Source: Bacillota bacterium
Lineage (GTDB): Bacteria > Bacillota > Clostridia > Lachnospirales > Lachnospiraceae
Direction of reading: 5' to 3'
Length of the DNA: 13,854 bases
Assembly: GCA_023387635.1 (NCBI GenBank)
Contig: JAEWHU010000291.1
Coordinates: forward strand, 1-13,854
Below are positions 5,724 to 13,324 of this stretch, piece after piece (position 1 is the first letter of the stretch; every line of letters begins with the position of its first letter). The translations under genes were made by a program, and so were the position numbers. The notes beneath the pieces were generated by a model. That model saw only the letters and a list, made by a program, of their open reading frames with translations, was not told where the DNA came from and did not search any database.

Positions 5724-6989
5724 CTATTTTTTTGCGTTTAAATATACTTTTGCAAAAACTACTGAAACTGCAATAAGTAGTACACCAAGTATAATAACAA
5801 TAATTAATAATAACATAACTCTATCTGAAAGCTCGTTTTCCTTTGTATTGCTATCATCTAAATTTTCTAATTCATTATAATTTTGTTTCCCGTTATATCT
5901 TTGAAGTGTATTTTCTATCCTGTCATATTGATAAAATCCTTTATCACCTTTATCATTCATACAATATAATAATAAATAATCACTACCTAAGTTATCTTTA
6001 GGGGTGAAAGCTACTATAGTAACATCTTCTTGCGTTAAAGTTGTTTCTATATAGCCAAAGGGTATACTTACTCCTTCCTCTTTCTCTATCACTTGATAAC
6101 GATAACCATATTGTATGTATGTTTCTTCATCCTCTTTATATAATGAAAATGAATTTATTTCAATATAGGATGAATCATTATTATCTATTTCAGGTTCATT
6201 GTTTCCCTCATCACCATCAAGTATTACTTCATTATCAGCTTTTCTATAAATTAATAATTTATACTTTTTTGTTTCTTTCGATTCTGCTTTTACTACTATA
6301 GTTATTATATTATTACCAACTGTTAAATTGGTGTCACCTTCTATTAAAACTACAGCTTTTTCATCTTCTGTTACTGCATTAATAATTAGCTTTGTTACAT
6401 CAAAGTCCACCGTAGCAGTATATTCAAGTAGATCTTTATCAAATTCTTGTTGAAGTACAGGTGGGCTTGTCTTAAGCGAAGAAAGATTAGCATTATTTGA
6501 CGCTATTTTAGTTGCTAAAACTTCAATTGTTATGGGACTATTAGCAACTGACATTGCAAGGCCTGACTCATAATCAAATATTACTGGTTTATCATATATC
6601 TTAAACTCGCTAGTTCCAACTTCTAACGCAGTAAAACTAATCACATATTTTCTATTATAATTACCCTCCATTACATTATTGTCTGTAATTTTTATTAAGC
6701 CATCACCACCTGCAATAAAGGAAGCTTCAGGATTAAATTCTAGTACTTCAGGATCATAGGAAACATAAGCTTCAAAATCACCAATTAAGGAATCCGATTC
6801 TATATAAAGACTTACATTAAATTTATCTCCCTTTGTTATACCTTTCTTATCCACATCAAATGTCATAGAAGCACTTGTAGCATAACACACAGTTGGATAT
6901 ATAAAACTAACAAGCAGGAAAAACAAACTGCCCAAGATTCCTATATATAATATACCTGTTTTTCTTTTCTTCATAATCATTTCTTCCAT
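5724..6989 (-). CDS. Membrane-anchored surface protein with cohesin-like and cadherin-like domains
   Basis: The 421-aa product is exported and anchored at its C-terminus. A signal peptide covers about residues 1-38 (MKKRK, then a hydrophobic core, ending near CYATSA). Residues 40-158 resemble a cohesin-type beta-sandwich (FDVDKKGITKGDKFNVSLYI, YVSYDPEVLEFNP, and a final SPITIEV strand). Residues 165-250 resemble a cadherin-like beta-sandwich repeat (LSSLKTSPPVLQQEFDKDLL, ending YKLLIYRK). An acidic Asn/Asp/Glu linker at 251-275 leads to an unassigned region at 276-366. A transmembrane helix (389-413) and a KVYLNAKK tail follow. Family knowledge: cohesins bind dockerins in cellulosomes, but isolated cohesin-like domains occur widely outside them. 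No dockerin is visible in this window. The ATG at 6989 is used; ATGs at residues 4 and 6 are alternatives. It lies after the autolysin-like gene, separated by a strong hairpin. Confidence 0.8.
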   Translation of the reverse strand: MEEMIMKKRKTGILYIGILGSLFFLLVSFIYPTVCYATSASMTFDVDKKGITKGDKFNVSLYIESDSLIGDFEAYVSYDPEVLEFNPEASFIAGGDGLIKITDNNVMEGNYNRKYVISFTALEVGTSEFKIYDKPVIFDYESGLAMSVANSPITIEVLATKIASNNANLSSLKTSPPVLQQEFDKDLLEYTATVDFDVTKLIINAVTEDEKAVVLIEGDTNLTVGNNIITIVVKAESKETKKYKLLIYRKADNEVILDGDEGNNEPEIDNNDSSYIEINSFSLYKEDEETYIQYGYRYQVIEKEEGVSIPFGYIETTLTQEDVTIVAFTPKDNLGSDYLLLYCMNDKGDKGFYQYDRIENTLQRYNGKQNYNELENLDDSNTKENELSDRVMLLLIIVIILGVLLIAVSVVFAKVYLNAKK

Positions 6990-7027
6990 ATTCCTATCTT
7001 ACTCCTTTCTACATGTTAACATCTAAA

Positions 7028-7093
7028 AAAAGAGTCTGTACAAACATATGAATTTTACACTTGTAAACATAAGTTTTTTGTTCAGACTCTTTT
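7028..7093 (-). terminator. Strong terminator/attenuator between the two surface-protein genes
   Basis: AAAAGAGTCTG (7028-7038) pairs perfectly with CAGACTCTTTT (7083-7093). The pairing extends by ACAAA/TTTGT after a one-base mismatch, and an inner TTTACA/TGTAAA hairpin fills the loop. On the minus strand the stem ends in a run of seven Ts about 12 nt after the stop at 7105. The flanking A and T runs would let it work in either direction. Only about 25 bp separate the T run from the ribosome site of the next gene. Confidence 0.85.
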
Positions 7094-7104
7094 ACTTTTG
7101 CTTA

Positions 7105-9750
7105 TTATTCTTCTCTAGTAATATAGATGGTATATGTCTTTACATCATCATTTTCTGCATAAACATCAATTTCTACTTCATTTAATCCCACTTCAAGCGG
7201 TATATAACCAGTACCAACTATTTTAGCTTTACTACTTACAGAAGTTGCACTTATATTAACAGATTCTACTGAATTCTCTACTATAATAGAATATACTTGT
7301 TCAGCATTCGTCATATTGAAAGTAGGCGTTAAACTAAAACCATCTACAGCTAGCTTTTTCAGCCAGTTGTTAGGATTTTTAACTGGTGATGGAACAGGAC
7401 ACGCTTTTGCTGGCATATTATTATATACTGGAATTGAAAAAACGATTGGTGCATCCATCATTGATTTATATCCTGCATATACTTTATTAGATTCCGCATA
7501 AGGTGCTTCCACATTCGCCATATATTGATGAGAATAAGTGGATTTTGGTGTTACATTAAATTTTTGTAAATATATTGTATTTTGTCCTCTATTAATATAA
7601 TTTTGTCCAATATTATAAGCGCCCCCTACAATTGCCCTATATGGGCTTGTCCAAGGTATTAATAATAGTGCATTGGTTGTAGCATTGGTAGTTCCATTGG
7701 CAGCATATTTCAAACCATTGATAACAGCTCCACCAGGTGTTGTACTATGATATGCACCTATATTATAGAAGTTATATAGATTTTCATATCCCTCTTCTGT
7801 TCCACTAACACTTTTACTTAGAGTTGAGGAACCAGTCACAACTTCTTGCTTTACTCTACTAGCTAAATGATATGGGCTTACTCCTGAATATTCAGCTGCT
7901 TTAACAAAAGTTTCTCCATATGTTATATCAATTTCTTGTCCATTATCGTCTAAATATCTATAAGTTTTATTGTAAAGTGCCGTATTATATAGAATACCTT
8001 CCACACCTACTGCATTTTGGTATCCGTTTTTATATTCTAATAACTCAAATTGAAAGATATATTTTTCATTTAAAAAATTTCTAGGATCCATATAATAAGC
8101 TAATCCTTCTTTGGATACTGTCATCCATGTAGAACCATCGAATGGGATAAATTTATCTGTCTTCCAGTTATATGCACCAGTTTCAAATGACTTCCATTCG
8201 TTATCCTTACCATTGGAAATTAGATTAACACCAACCTTACTTTCCTTCTCAATTACTGTATTCCAATCAAGTCCAGTATGATATGCTTCAAATATCCAGT
8301 TAGGATGCAAGGCATGCAATTCTCTTAATGCAGCTTTATAACTCTCTGGGAATCCCTGAGTTTCTAAACTTTTTTCAAATTGTGCCGGTGTTAAAGCTCC
8401 ACTTGGTATTGGAACTGTAGTAGGTGTAGGTGTAATCTCATTCGATGGTGTATCTGCTGCACCAATTTTTACATTATCAGCTTTCACATAACCATAATAC
8501 TCTCTACCCTCTTTTACAAAAGCAATAAAATAGTACATATCACTTTCATTAACTGTTGTATATATCGTAACGCTATAATTATTGTTTAACTTAATGGGAT
8601 TATTATGTATATCATAACTATTAATTAGATAACCTGATACATTTTGGTATATATCCACTCCATCTTTATTAATAACCGCTTCTGTTTTATTATATATTTC
8701 TGGTATTTTAGTCGGAGCAACAGTTGGAGTCGGCGTATTTGTTGGTGCCTTAGTTGGTACTTTTGTCGGTGCTACTGTTGGTGCCTTGGTTGGAACTTTC
8801 GTTGGTGCCTTGGTTGGAACTTTCGTTGGTGCTACAGTAGGTGACACCGTGATTACTGGACGTATTTTAACATTGTTAGCTAAAATATAACCATTATACT
8901 TTACTCCACCAATATAGGCGTATACATAAAACCATTTTTGACCTTTTGCATCTTTTACTTCTTTAGTTATAGTAACTGATTTATTATTCTTTAACGTTAT
9001 TATAGCTCCTGCTTTCGTAGTAGAATATTTTCCGCTATCGCTTGCTGTTTTTCTAAGTTTTATTTTACTTGTACTATTCACATTTGCTTTGACACGGGAT
9101 TCTAACGTCAATTCAATATAATCACTATGTACATATCCAGTTATAGTTTTTTTATTTTCAACATAAGATATACGATACCATTTGCCACCACTAGTTATTA
9201 CTTCATTTAAGATAGTAACAACCTTACCATTTGTAATGGAAGCTACTTTACTACTTGTAGTTAATGTTTCTTTACGTACATTTAAGCTTGTAGCTATTAC
9301 CTTTCCTGGTATCTTAAAGTCTGCACTTGTATTACTACCAGGAGCCTTTGTTGGTGTTTTTGTTGGCGCTTTTGTTGGCGCTTTTGTTGGCGCTTTTGTT
9401 GGTGCTTTTGTTGGTGATTTTGTTGGTGTTATTTTATCCACTTTAACGTAGTCACTATTCACATAACCTTTTATTGTTTTTCCATTAAAAGAAACTGAAA
9501 CATTATACCAACCATCTTTTTCATCAAGTATTTTAATTTTTTCACCATTTTTTATGTATACATCAGTACCATTCACTTGAACTTTACTATATGTAGTTCC
9601 AGGTCCACTTCTTACAAAAACACTAGTCGCTGTTACTATTCCTGTATTCGCAGCTTCTACTTGTAATGTAGTTAAAAAGAAAAAATGGGGTAATAATAAT
9701 GACAAACAAAGTATTATCGCTATCCGTCTATAATTAATATATCTATTCAT
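7105..9750 (-). CDS. Secreted SH3b-domain glucosaminidase (autolysin-like) with Pro-Thr linkers
   Basis: The 881-aa exported protein probably cleaves peptidoglycan glycan chains. A signal peptide covers about residues 1-34 (cleavage near VEAAN). SH3b-type domains follow at about 36-105 (VFVRSGPGTTYSKV, ending GYVNSDYVKV), 148-213 (SLNVRKETLTTSSKV, ending GYVHSDYIEL) and 222-296. A fourth, degenerate unit spans about 355-430. The domains are joined by (P-T-K-A/V) linkers at 108-137 and 303-350. Residues 455-790 form a LytD/FlgJ-type N-acetylglucosaminidase region; Glu636 in ASRVKQEVVTG fits the catalytic acid. Residues 797-880 form a cadherin-like beta-sandwich similar to that in the next gene. 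The start at 9750 follows GGAGG by 6 nt. There is no sortase signal or C-terminal anchor, so wall binding probably depends on the SH3b repeats. Enzyme class is likely; substrate detail is unproven. Confidence 0.87.
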   Translation of the reverse strand: MNRYINYRRIAIILCLSLLLPHFFFLTTLQVEAANTGIVTATSVFVRSGPGTTYSKVQVNGTDVYIKNGEKIKILDEKDGWYNVSVSFNGKTIKGYVNSDYVKVDKITPTKSPTKAPTKAPTKAPTKAPTKTPTKAPGSNTSADFKIPGKVIATSLNVRKETLTTSSKVASITNGKVVTILNEVITSGGKWYRISYVENKKTITGYVHSDYIELTLESRVKANVNSTSKIKLRKTASDSGKYSTTKAGAIITLKNNKSVTITKEVKDAKGQKWFYVYAYIGGVKYNGYILANNVKIRPVITVSPTVAPTKVPTKAPTKVPTKAPTVAPTKVPTKAPTNTPTPTVAPTKIPEIYNKTEAVINKDGVDIYQNVSGYLINSYDIHNNPIKLNNNYSVTIYTTVNESDMYYFIAFVKEGREYYGYVKADNVKIGAADTPSNEITPTPTTVPIPSGALTPAQFEKSLETQGFPESYKAALRELHALHPNWIFEAYHTGLDWNTVIEKESKVGVNLISNGKDNEWKSFETGAYNWKTDKFIPFDGSTWMTVSKEGLAYYMDPRNFLNEKYIFQFELLEYKNGYQNAVGVEGILYNTALYNKTYRYLDDNGQEIDITYGETFVKAAEYSGVSPYHLASRVKQEVVTGSSTLSKSVSGTEEGYENLYNFYNIGAYHSTTPGGAVINGLKYAANGTTNATTNALLLIPWTSPYRAIVGGAYNIGQNYINRGQNTIYLQKFNVTPKSTYSHQYMANVEAPYAESNKVYAGYKSMMDAPIVFSIPVYNNMPAKACPVPSPVKNPNNWLKKLAVDGFSLTPTFNMTNAEQVYSIIVENSVESVNISATSVSSKAKIVGTGYIPLEVGLNEVEIDVYAENDDVKTYTIYITREE
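8777..8833. repeat. 24-bp tandem repeat encoding the second Pro-Thr linker
   Basis: Two identical 24-bp units (8777-8800 and 8801-8824) and a partial third encode the octapeptide TKVPTKAP. Similar but diverged units continue on both sides, from about 8710 to 8845. The repeat lies within the glucosaminidase gene and joins its third and fourth SH3b domains. Exact units could change in number by slippage without shifting the reading frame. Confidence 0.8.
9350..9433. repeat. 12-bp tandem repeat encoding the first Pro-Thr linker
   Basis: Seven units of 12 bp, with plus-strand consensus GTTGGYGCTTTT, encode the tetrapeptide T-K-A-P on the minus strand. Three adjacent units (9362-9397) are identical; the others differ at one to four bases. 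The array lies between the first two SH3b domains of the glucosaminidase. The near-identity suggests recent expansion. Confidence 0.85.
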
Positions 9751-9797
9751 TAAATTCCTCCTATATCTTAGATAAAATTACAAATAGCAAATATTCA

Positions 9798-9824
9798 TAA
9801 TCCGCTTATATACTTGCAAAATTA
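9798..9824 (-). promoter_or_regulatory. Tentative sigma-D (FliA-type) promoter for the glucosaminidase gene
   Basis: On the minus strand TAAT (9824-9821), exactly 15 nt, then GCGGATTA (9805-9798) resembles the sigma-D pattern TAAA-N15-GCCGATAT, with 3 of 4 and 5 of 8 matches. It lies about 47 bp before the start codon. Autolysins are classic sigma-D targets in Bacillus. No good sigma-A promoter stands out in the same interval. The match is imperfect and could be chance. Confidence 0.25.
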
Positions 9825-9827
9825 AAT

Positions 9828-9876
9828 AAAGTGCCACAAGTTTTTATGTTATTCTACATAAAACATGTGGCACTTT
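9828..9876 (-). terminator. Terminator after purD
   Basis: AAAGTGCCACA pairs perfectly with TGTGGCACTTT, and the pairing continues through GTTTTATGT/ACATAAAAAC with a small bulge, giving a stem of about 20 bp with an AGAATA loop. It is followed on the minus strand by ATTTAATTTT. It closes the purM-purN-purD transcript before the glucosaminidase gene. A second AT-only hairpin (ACAAAAATG/CATTTTTGT, 9910-9938) lies between it and the purD stop. Confidence 0.8.
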
Positions 9877-9939
9877 TATGACAATGTAATATTTTTGTAA
9901 TAATATATAACAAAAATGGATTATAGTAACATTTTTGTA

Positions 9940-11211
9940 TTATTTTTGTTCTAATACTCCACCAATATCTTTTCTCATATATTTGTTCACATAATCAATC
10001 CAAGTTGTAGCTTCATATGCACTATCTTTCGCCGCAATCAGTGTTTTTCCTAAAGCTGTTACCCCAAGAACACGTCCACCTGCTGTTACTATTTTCCCAT
10101 CCTTTTGTGCTGTACCTGCATGAAATACATAATAACCTTCTTTATCTCTAAAAGAATCTAATCCCTTAATTTCATAACCTTTTTCATAATATTCTGGGTA
10201 ACCCGCAGAAGCTAAAACGATAGAAACACATGCTTCTTTAGTAAACTCCAAGTTTATATTCTCTAGACAGCCCTCAATACAGCTTAAAATTACTGGTATA
10301 ATATCATTCTTCATTCTTGGTAGTACTACTTGTGTTTCTGGATCTCCAAATCTTGCATTATATTCTAATACTTTGGGTCCATCCTTAGTTAACATTAATC
10401 CGACAAATAATATACCAACAAATTCTCTTCCTTCTGCTTTCATAGCATCTAAAGTTTTTTGATAAATATGCTCTTTGCAATATTCATCAACCTCTTGAGT
10501 ATAGAATGGACTTGGGGAAAATGCACCCATACCTCCTGTATTTAGTCCTTTATCAAAATCCTTGGCACGTTTATGATCTTGTGCACTTGTCATTGGCTTT
10601 ATCGTCTTTCCATCGCAAAATGCTAATACAGATACTTCTCTTCCCTCCATAAACTCTTCCACCACTAGTTTATCACCAGCAAGTCCAAAGTTTTTGTCTA
10701 TCATAATGGAAGTAACCCCAGCCTTTGCTTCCTCTTCATTCATGCAGATCAATACTCCTTTACCAAGAGCTAATCCATCTGCTTTTAGAACAATTGGATA
10801 ATTACATGATTTAAGATATGAAATTGCATCATTTGCATCACTAAATACTTCATATCCAGCAGTCGGTATGTTATATTTTTTCATTAATTCTTTTGAAAAT
10901 GCTTTGGAACCTTCAATAATTGCAGCATTTTTACGTGGGCCAAATATTTTTAATTCTCTTTGTTCAAATATATCTACGATTCCTGCAACCAGTGGATCAT
11001 CCGGTCCAACAACAGTTAAATCAACTTGGTTAGATTCTGCAAAATCTGCAAGTTTATCAAACTCCATAACATTAATATTAATATTTATAGCTAATTCTTT
11101 TGTTCCACCATTGCCTGGAGCACAGTATATTTTATCAACTAGGGGACTTTGTGATATTTTCCATATAAGGGCGTGCTCTCTTCCACCGCTACCTATAACT
11201 AAAACTTTCAT
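9940..11211 (-). CDS. purD: Phosphoribosylamine-glycine ligase (GAR synthetase)
   Basis: PurD joins glycine to phosphoribosylamine with ATP to give GAR, the second step of purine synthesis, in the cytoplasm. The 423-aa length is typical. The N-terminus MKVLVIGSGGREHALIWKI is diagnostic, followed by an ATP-grasp domain with PIVLKADGLALGKGV, VVEEFMEGREVSVLAF, GLNTGGMGAFSPSP and EYNARFGDPETQ. The start at 11211 lies 6 nt after GGAG. An in-frame ATG at 11223 is inside the ribosome site and is improbable. It is the last gene of the purM-purN-purD set, 119 bp after purN, and most of that gap is a hairpin repeat. A strong terminator follows. All motifs look intact. Confidence 0.97.
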   Translation of the reverse strand: MKVLVIGSGGREHALIWKISQSPLVDKIYCAPGNGGTKELAINININVMEFDKLADFAESNQVDLTVVGPDDPLVAGIVDIFEQRELKIFGPRKNAAIIEGSKAFSKELMKKYNIPTAGYEVFSDANDAISYLKSCNYPIVLKADGLALGKGVLICMNEEEAKAGVTSIMIDKNFGLAGDKLVVEEFMEGREVSVLAFCDGKTIKPMTSAQDHKRAKDFDKGLNTGGMGAFSPSPFYTQEVDEYCKEHIYQKTLDAMKAEGREFVGILFVGLMLTKDGPKVLEYNARFGDPETQVVLPRMKNDIIPVILSCIEGCLENINLEFTKEACVSIVLASAGYPEYYEKGYEIKGLDSFRDKEGYYVFHAGTAQKDGKIVTAGGRVLGVTALGKTLIAAKDSAYEATTWIDYVNKYMRKDIGGVLEQK

Positions 11212-11217
11212 ATTAAT

Positions 11218-11303
11218 CTCCATTCTGCCAAGCGAATTTTAATTCGCTTTGTGAATATTAATTCGCTTTGTGAATTGTTTGTAATTCACATTATTCCGTT
11301 TGT
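11218..11303 (-). repeat. Hairpin-rich modular repeat between purN and purD (copy B)
   Basis: On the minus strand the element runs from ACAAACGGAATAATGTGAA to TTGGCAGAATGGAG, the purD ribosome site. It contains GTGAATT/AATTCAC (11270-11289) and AGCGAAT/ATTCGCT (11231-11248) hairpins. It also holds an 18-bp direct repeat, TTAATTCGCTTTGTGAAT on the plus strand, at 11239-11256 and 11258-11275, with a period of 19 bp. Ends and modules are shared with the radA leader copy at 245-359. Confidence 0.65.
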
Positions 11304-11330
11304 TTGGCGTTAGTAAAAATATAGGTTTCT

Positions 11331-11954
11331 CTATTTGCTTATAACCTTATTATTAATTACTTCAATTTTATTATTTGCAATTAAATGAATTGCCCTTGGA
11401 AGTATGTCCCACTCTGCTTCTTCCATTACTCGCTTTTGTAATAATTCCTTAGTATCATCATCCCTTACTTCCACTGCTTGTTGAAGAATAATAGGTCCAG
11501 TATCCGTACCTTCATCAACAAAATGCACGGTTGCACCAGTTATTTTAACACCTCTATTAAGTACTGCTTCATGTACGTGAAGTCCATAAAAACCTGTTCC
11601 GCAAAAGGCAGGGATTAAAGATGGATGTACATTAATAATTTTATTTGTGTAATGCTTTATTAACTTACTTGGTATTATTGTTAAATAGCCAGCTAATACA
11701 ATCAAGTCTATTTTATTTTCTTTCATACACGCAAGTAATGCATCTCCAAACTCTTCCCTGTTTGCATAATCTTTTGGAGATATGACAATAGCTCCAATTC
11801 CATTATCCTTGGCTCTCTCTAAAGCATAAGCCCCTATTCTATCACTTACTACTAATTCAATTTTAGCATTTTGTATAATACCACTCTCTATAGAATCTAT
11901 AATTGCTTTAAGATTCGTTCCACCACCAGAAACAAAAACAGCAATTTTTAGCAT
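11331..11954 (-). CDS. purN: Phosphoribosylglycinamide formyltransferase (GAR transformylase)
   Basis: PurN transfers a formyl group from 10-formyl-tetrahydrofolate to GAR, the step after PurD. The 207-aa length fits the family. The N-terminal loop is AVFVSGGGTNLKAII (5-19). The catalytic triad equivalents are Asn108 and His110 in INVHPSLIPAF and Asp151 in DEGTDTGPII. ITGATVHFVD (138-147) is also characteristic. Its ATG overlaps the purM stop by 7 bp (ATGCTAA), and AAGGTG lies 8-9 nt upstream, so the two genes are translationally coupled. The next gene is purD, which makes its substrate. Confidence 0.97.
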   Translation of the reverse strand: MLKIAVFVSGGGTNLKAIIDSIESGIIQNAKIELVVSDRIGAYALERAKDNGIGAIVISPKDYANREEFGDALLACMKENKIDLIVLAGYLTIIPSKLIKHYTNKIINVHPSLIPAFCGTGFYGLHVHEAVLNRGVKITGATVHFVDEGTDTGPIILQQAVEVRDDDTKELLQKRVMEEAEWDILPRAIHLIANNKIEVINNKVISK

Positions 11955-12973
11955 AAAATCACACCTTTATCACCTTTTTTTATCTCTCCTATAATAGTTC
12001 CTTCTTCACCTGATAGACTTATAAGTTGAAGTGCTCTATGAGCATCTTCACTAGAAACAACTACCATCATACCAATACCCATATTATAAGTATTATACAT
12101 TACCTGTTCGTCTATAGAACCATCCACTTTTAGCATATTAAAAATTGGAGGTATTATATAACTATCTTTCTTTATTATAGCACTAACACCCTCTGGTAAC
12201 ATCCTTGGTACATTTTCATAAAAACCACCACCAGTAATATGGCTACAAGCTTTCACCTTAATCCCTCCTGTTTTTAGAGATTTTAGAGCTTGCACATATA
12301 TTTTAGTAGGAGCTAATAGCGCTTCACCTAAAGTAGAAGACAACCCTTCGTAGTAAGTATCAAGAACTTCTCTTTTCATCTGAAAAACATTACGTACTAA
12401 AGAATATCCATTACTGTGAATGCCAGAAGATGCTATTCCAATAATTACATCTCCATCATTTAGATTTTCACCATTTATAATATCTTTTTTATCAACGATC
12501 CCTACTGTAAAACCAGCTAAATCATACTCATCCACTGGGTAAAACCCTGGCATCTCTGCTGTTTCTCCACCAATTAATGCTGCACCTGCCATAACACAAC
12601 CCTCAGCTACTCCACTTACAATAGTGGCTATTTTTTCTGGCTCATTTCTACCACAAGCAATATAATCTAGGAAAAATAATGGCTCTGCACCTGCGCATGC
12701 AATATCATTCACACACATAGCAACACAATCAATTCCAATGGTATCATGTTTATCAAGAATAAATGCAAGTTTTAATTTTGTACCAACTCCATCTGTCCCT
12801 GACATTAAAGTAGGATGCTCCATCCCTTTAAAAGCTTCTAATGAAAATCCGCCCGAGAATCCACCAATTGCAGAAAGTACACCACTACGATTTGTTCTTT
12901 TAATGTGCTCCTTCATAAGTTCAACCGCCTTATATCCCGCTTCAATATCTACTCCTGAATTCTTATAATCCAT
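11948..12973 (-). CDS. purM: Phosphoribosylformylglycinamidine cyclo-ligase (AIR synthetase)
   Basis: PurM closes the imidazole ring of FGAM with ATP to form AIR. The 341-aa product has the expected motifs: MSGTDGVGTKLKLA (57-70), VNDIACAGAEPLFFLDY (88-104), GGETAEMPGFYPVDEYDLAG (135-154), IASSGIHSNGYSLVR and HITGGGFYENVPRMLP. The start at 12973 follows AGGAGG by 7 nt. It leads the purM-purN-purD set. Upstream is a 351-bp AT-rich gap to purE, so it probably has its own promoter. Everything looks intact. Confidence 0.97.
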   Translation of the reverse strand: MDYKNSGVDIEAGYKAVELMKEHIKRTNRSGVLSAIGGFSGGFSLEAFKGMEHPTLMSGTDGVGTKLKLAFILDKHDTIGIDCVAMCVNDIACAGAEPLFFLDYIACGRNEPEKIATIVSGVAEGCVMAGAALIGGETAEMPGFYPVDEYDLAGFTVGIVDKKDIINGENLNDGDVIIGIASSGIHSNGYSLVRNVFQMKREVLDTYYEGLSSTLGEALLAPTKIYVQALKSLKTGGIKVKACSHITGGGFYENVPRMLPEGVSAIIKKDSYIIPPIFNMLKVDGSIDEQVMYNTYNMGIGMMVVVSSEDAHRALQLISLSGEEGTIIGEIKKGDKGVILC

Positions 12974-13285
12974 TGCGATTCCTCCTAATTATATAACCTT
13001 ATTCCATGATGAATTTATGTACCTATTTATTATATTGGTACTTAAGTATGTATTTTGTTATTAAAACTTCACAATAATAATTAATACTTTCCCACTTAAT
13101 AGATAACAAAACATATTAAATTACCTGTTATTTCAAGCTTATTTTAACATAAGTACAATATTTTGTCCTTATCTTTATATCGTTTTTTACTTATCTTACT
13201 TATAACCTACATTAATATAAGACATTCATTTAAAAACAATACTTATCAATTCTTTTAGAATTTACAATTTAGGACAAGAGAATAT
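12974..13285. other. AT-rich intergenic region between purE and purM, no gene seen
   Basis: No open reading frame with a ribosome site is present on either strand. I looked for a purine riboswitch core and a PurR-type box and recognised neither. The only structures seen are a TACTTAAGTA palindrome (13039-13048) and a GTACC/GGTAC inverted repeat (13019-13041). These lie 45-75 bp before purM, where a regulator could bind. A weak TTGTTA-N17-TATTAA promoter candidate reads toward purM near 13080-13110. I have little confidence in any of these. Confidence 0.4.
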
Positions 13286-13323
13286 GAAAGAAGAGTTTGC
13301 TAAAACTTGCAAACTCTTCTTTC
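13286..13323 (-). terminator. Hairpin directly after purE
   Basis: GAAAGAAGAGTTTGC (13286-13300) pairs perfectly over 15 bp with GCAAACTCTTCTTTC (13309-13323) around an 8-nt loop. The stem begins 1 nt after the purE stop codon. The 3' arm is pyrimidine-rich (CTTCTTTC), but no clean T run follows on the minus strand. It may terminate weakly or stabilise the purE mRNA end. Confidence 0.65.
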
Positions 13324-13324
13324 A

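Noticed and set aside
9350..9433. CRISPR-like short regular repeats
   Set aside because: The units are 12 bp, directly adjacent without spacers, in frame, and encode a protein linker.
9182..9451. Plus-strand frame with a VGAFVGAFVG repeat, and a Trp/Cys-rich plus-strand frame at 8644-8844
   Set aside because: Both are antisense translations of the Pro-Thr linker repeats of the glucosaminidase gene. The repetitive look comes from the linker DNA.
12974..13285. Purine riboswitch or small gene in the purE-purM gap
   Set aside because: I could not find the conserved riboswitch core. The longest plus-strand frame (about 23 codons near 13006) has no ribosome site.
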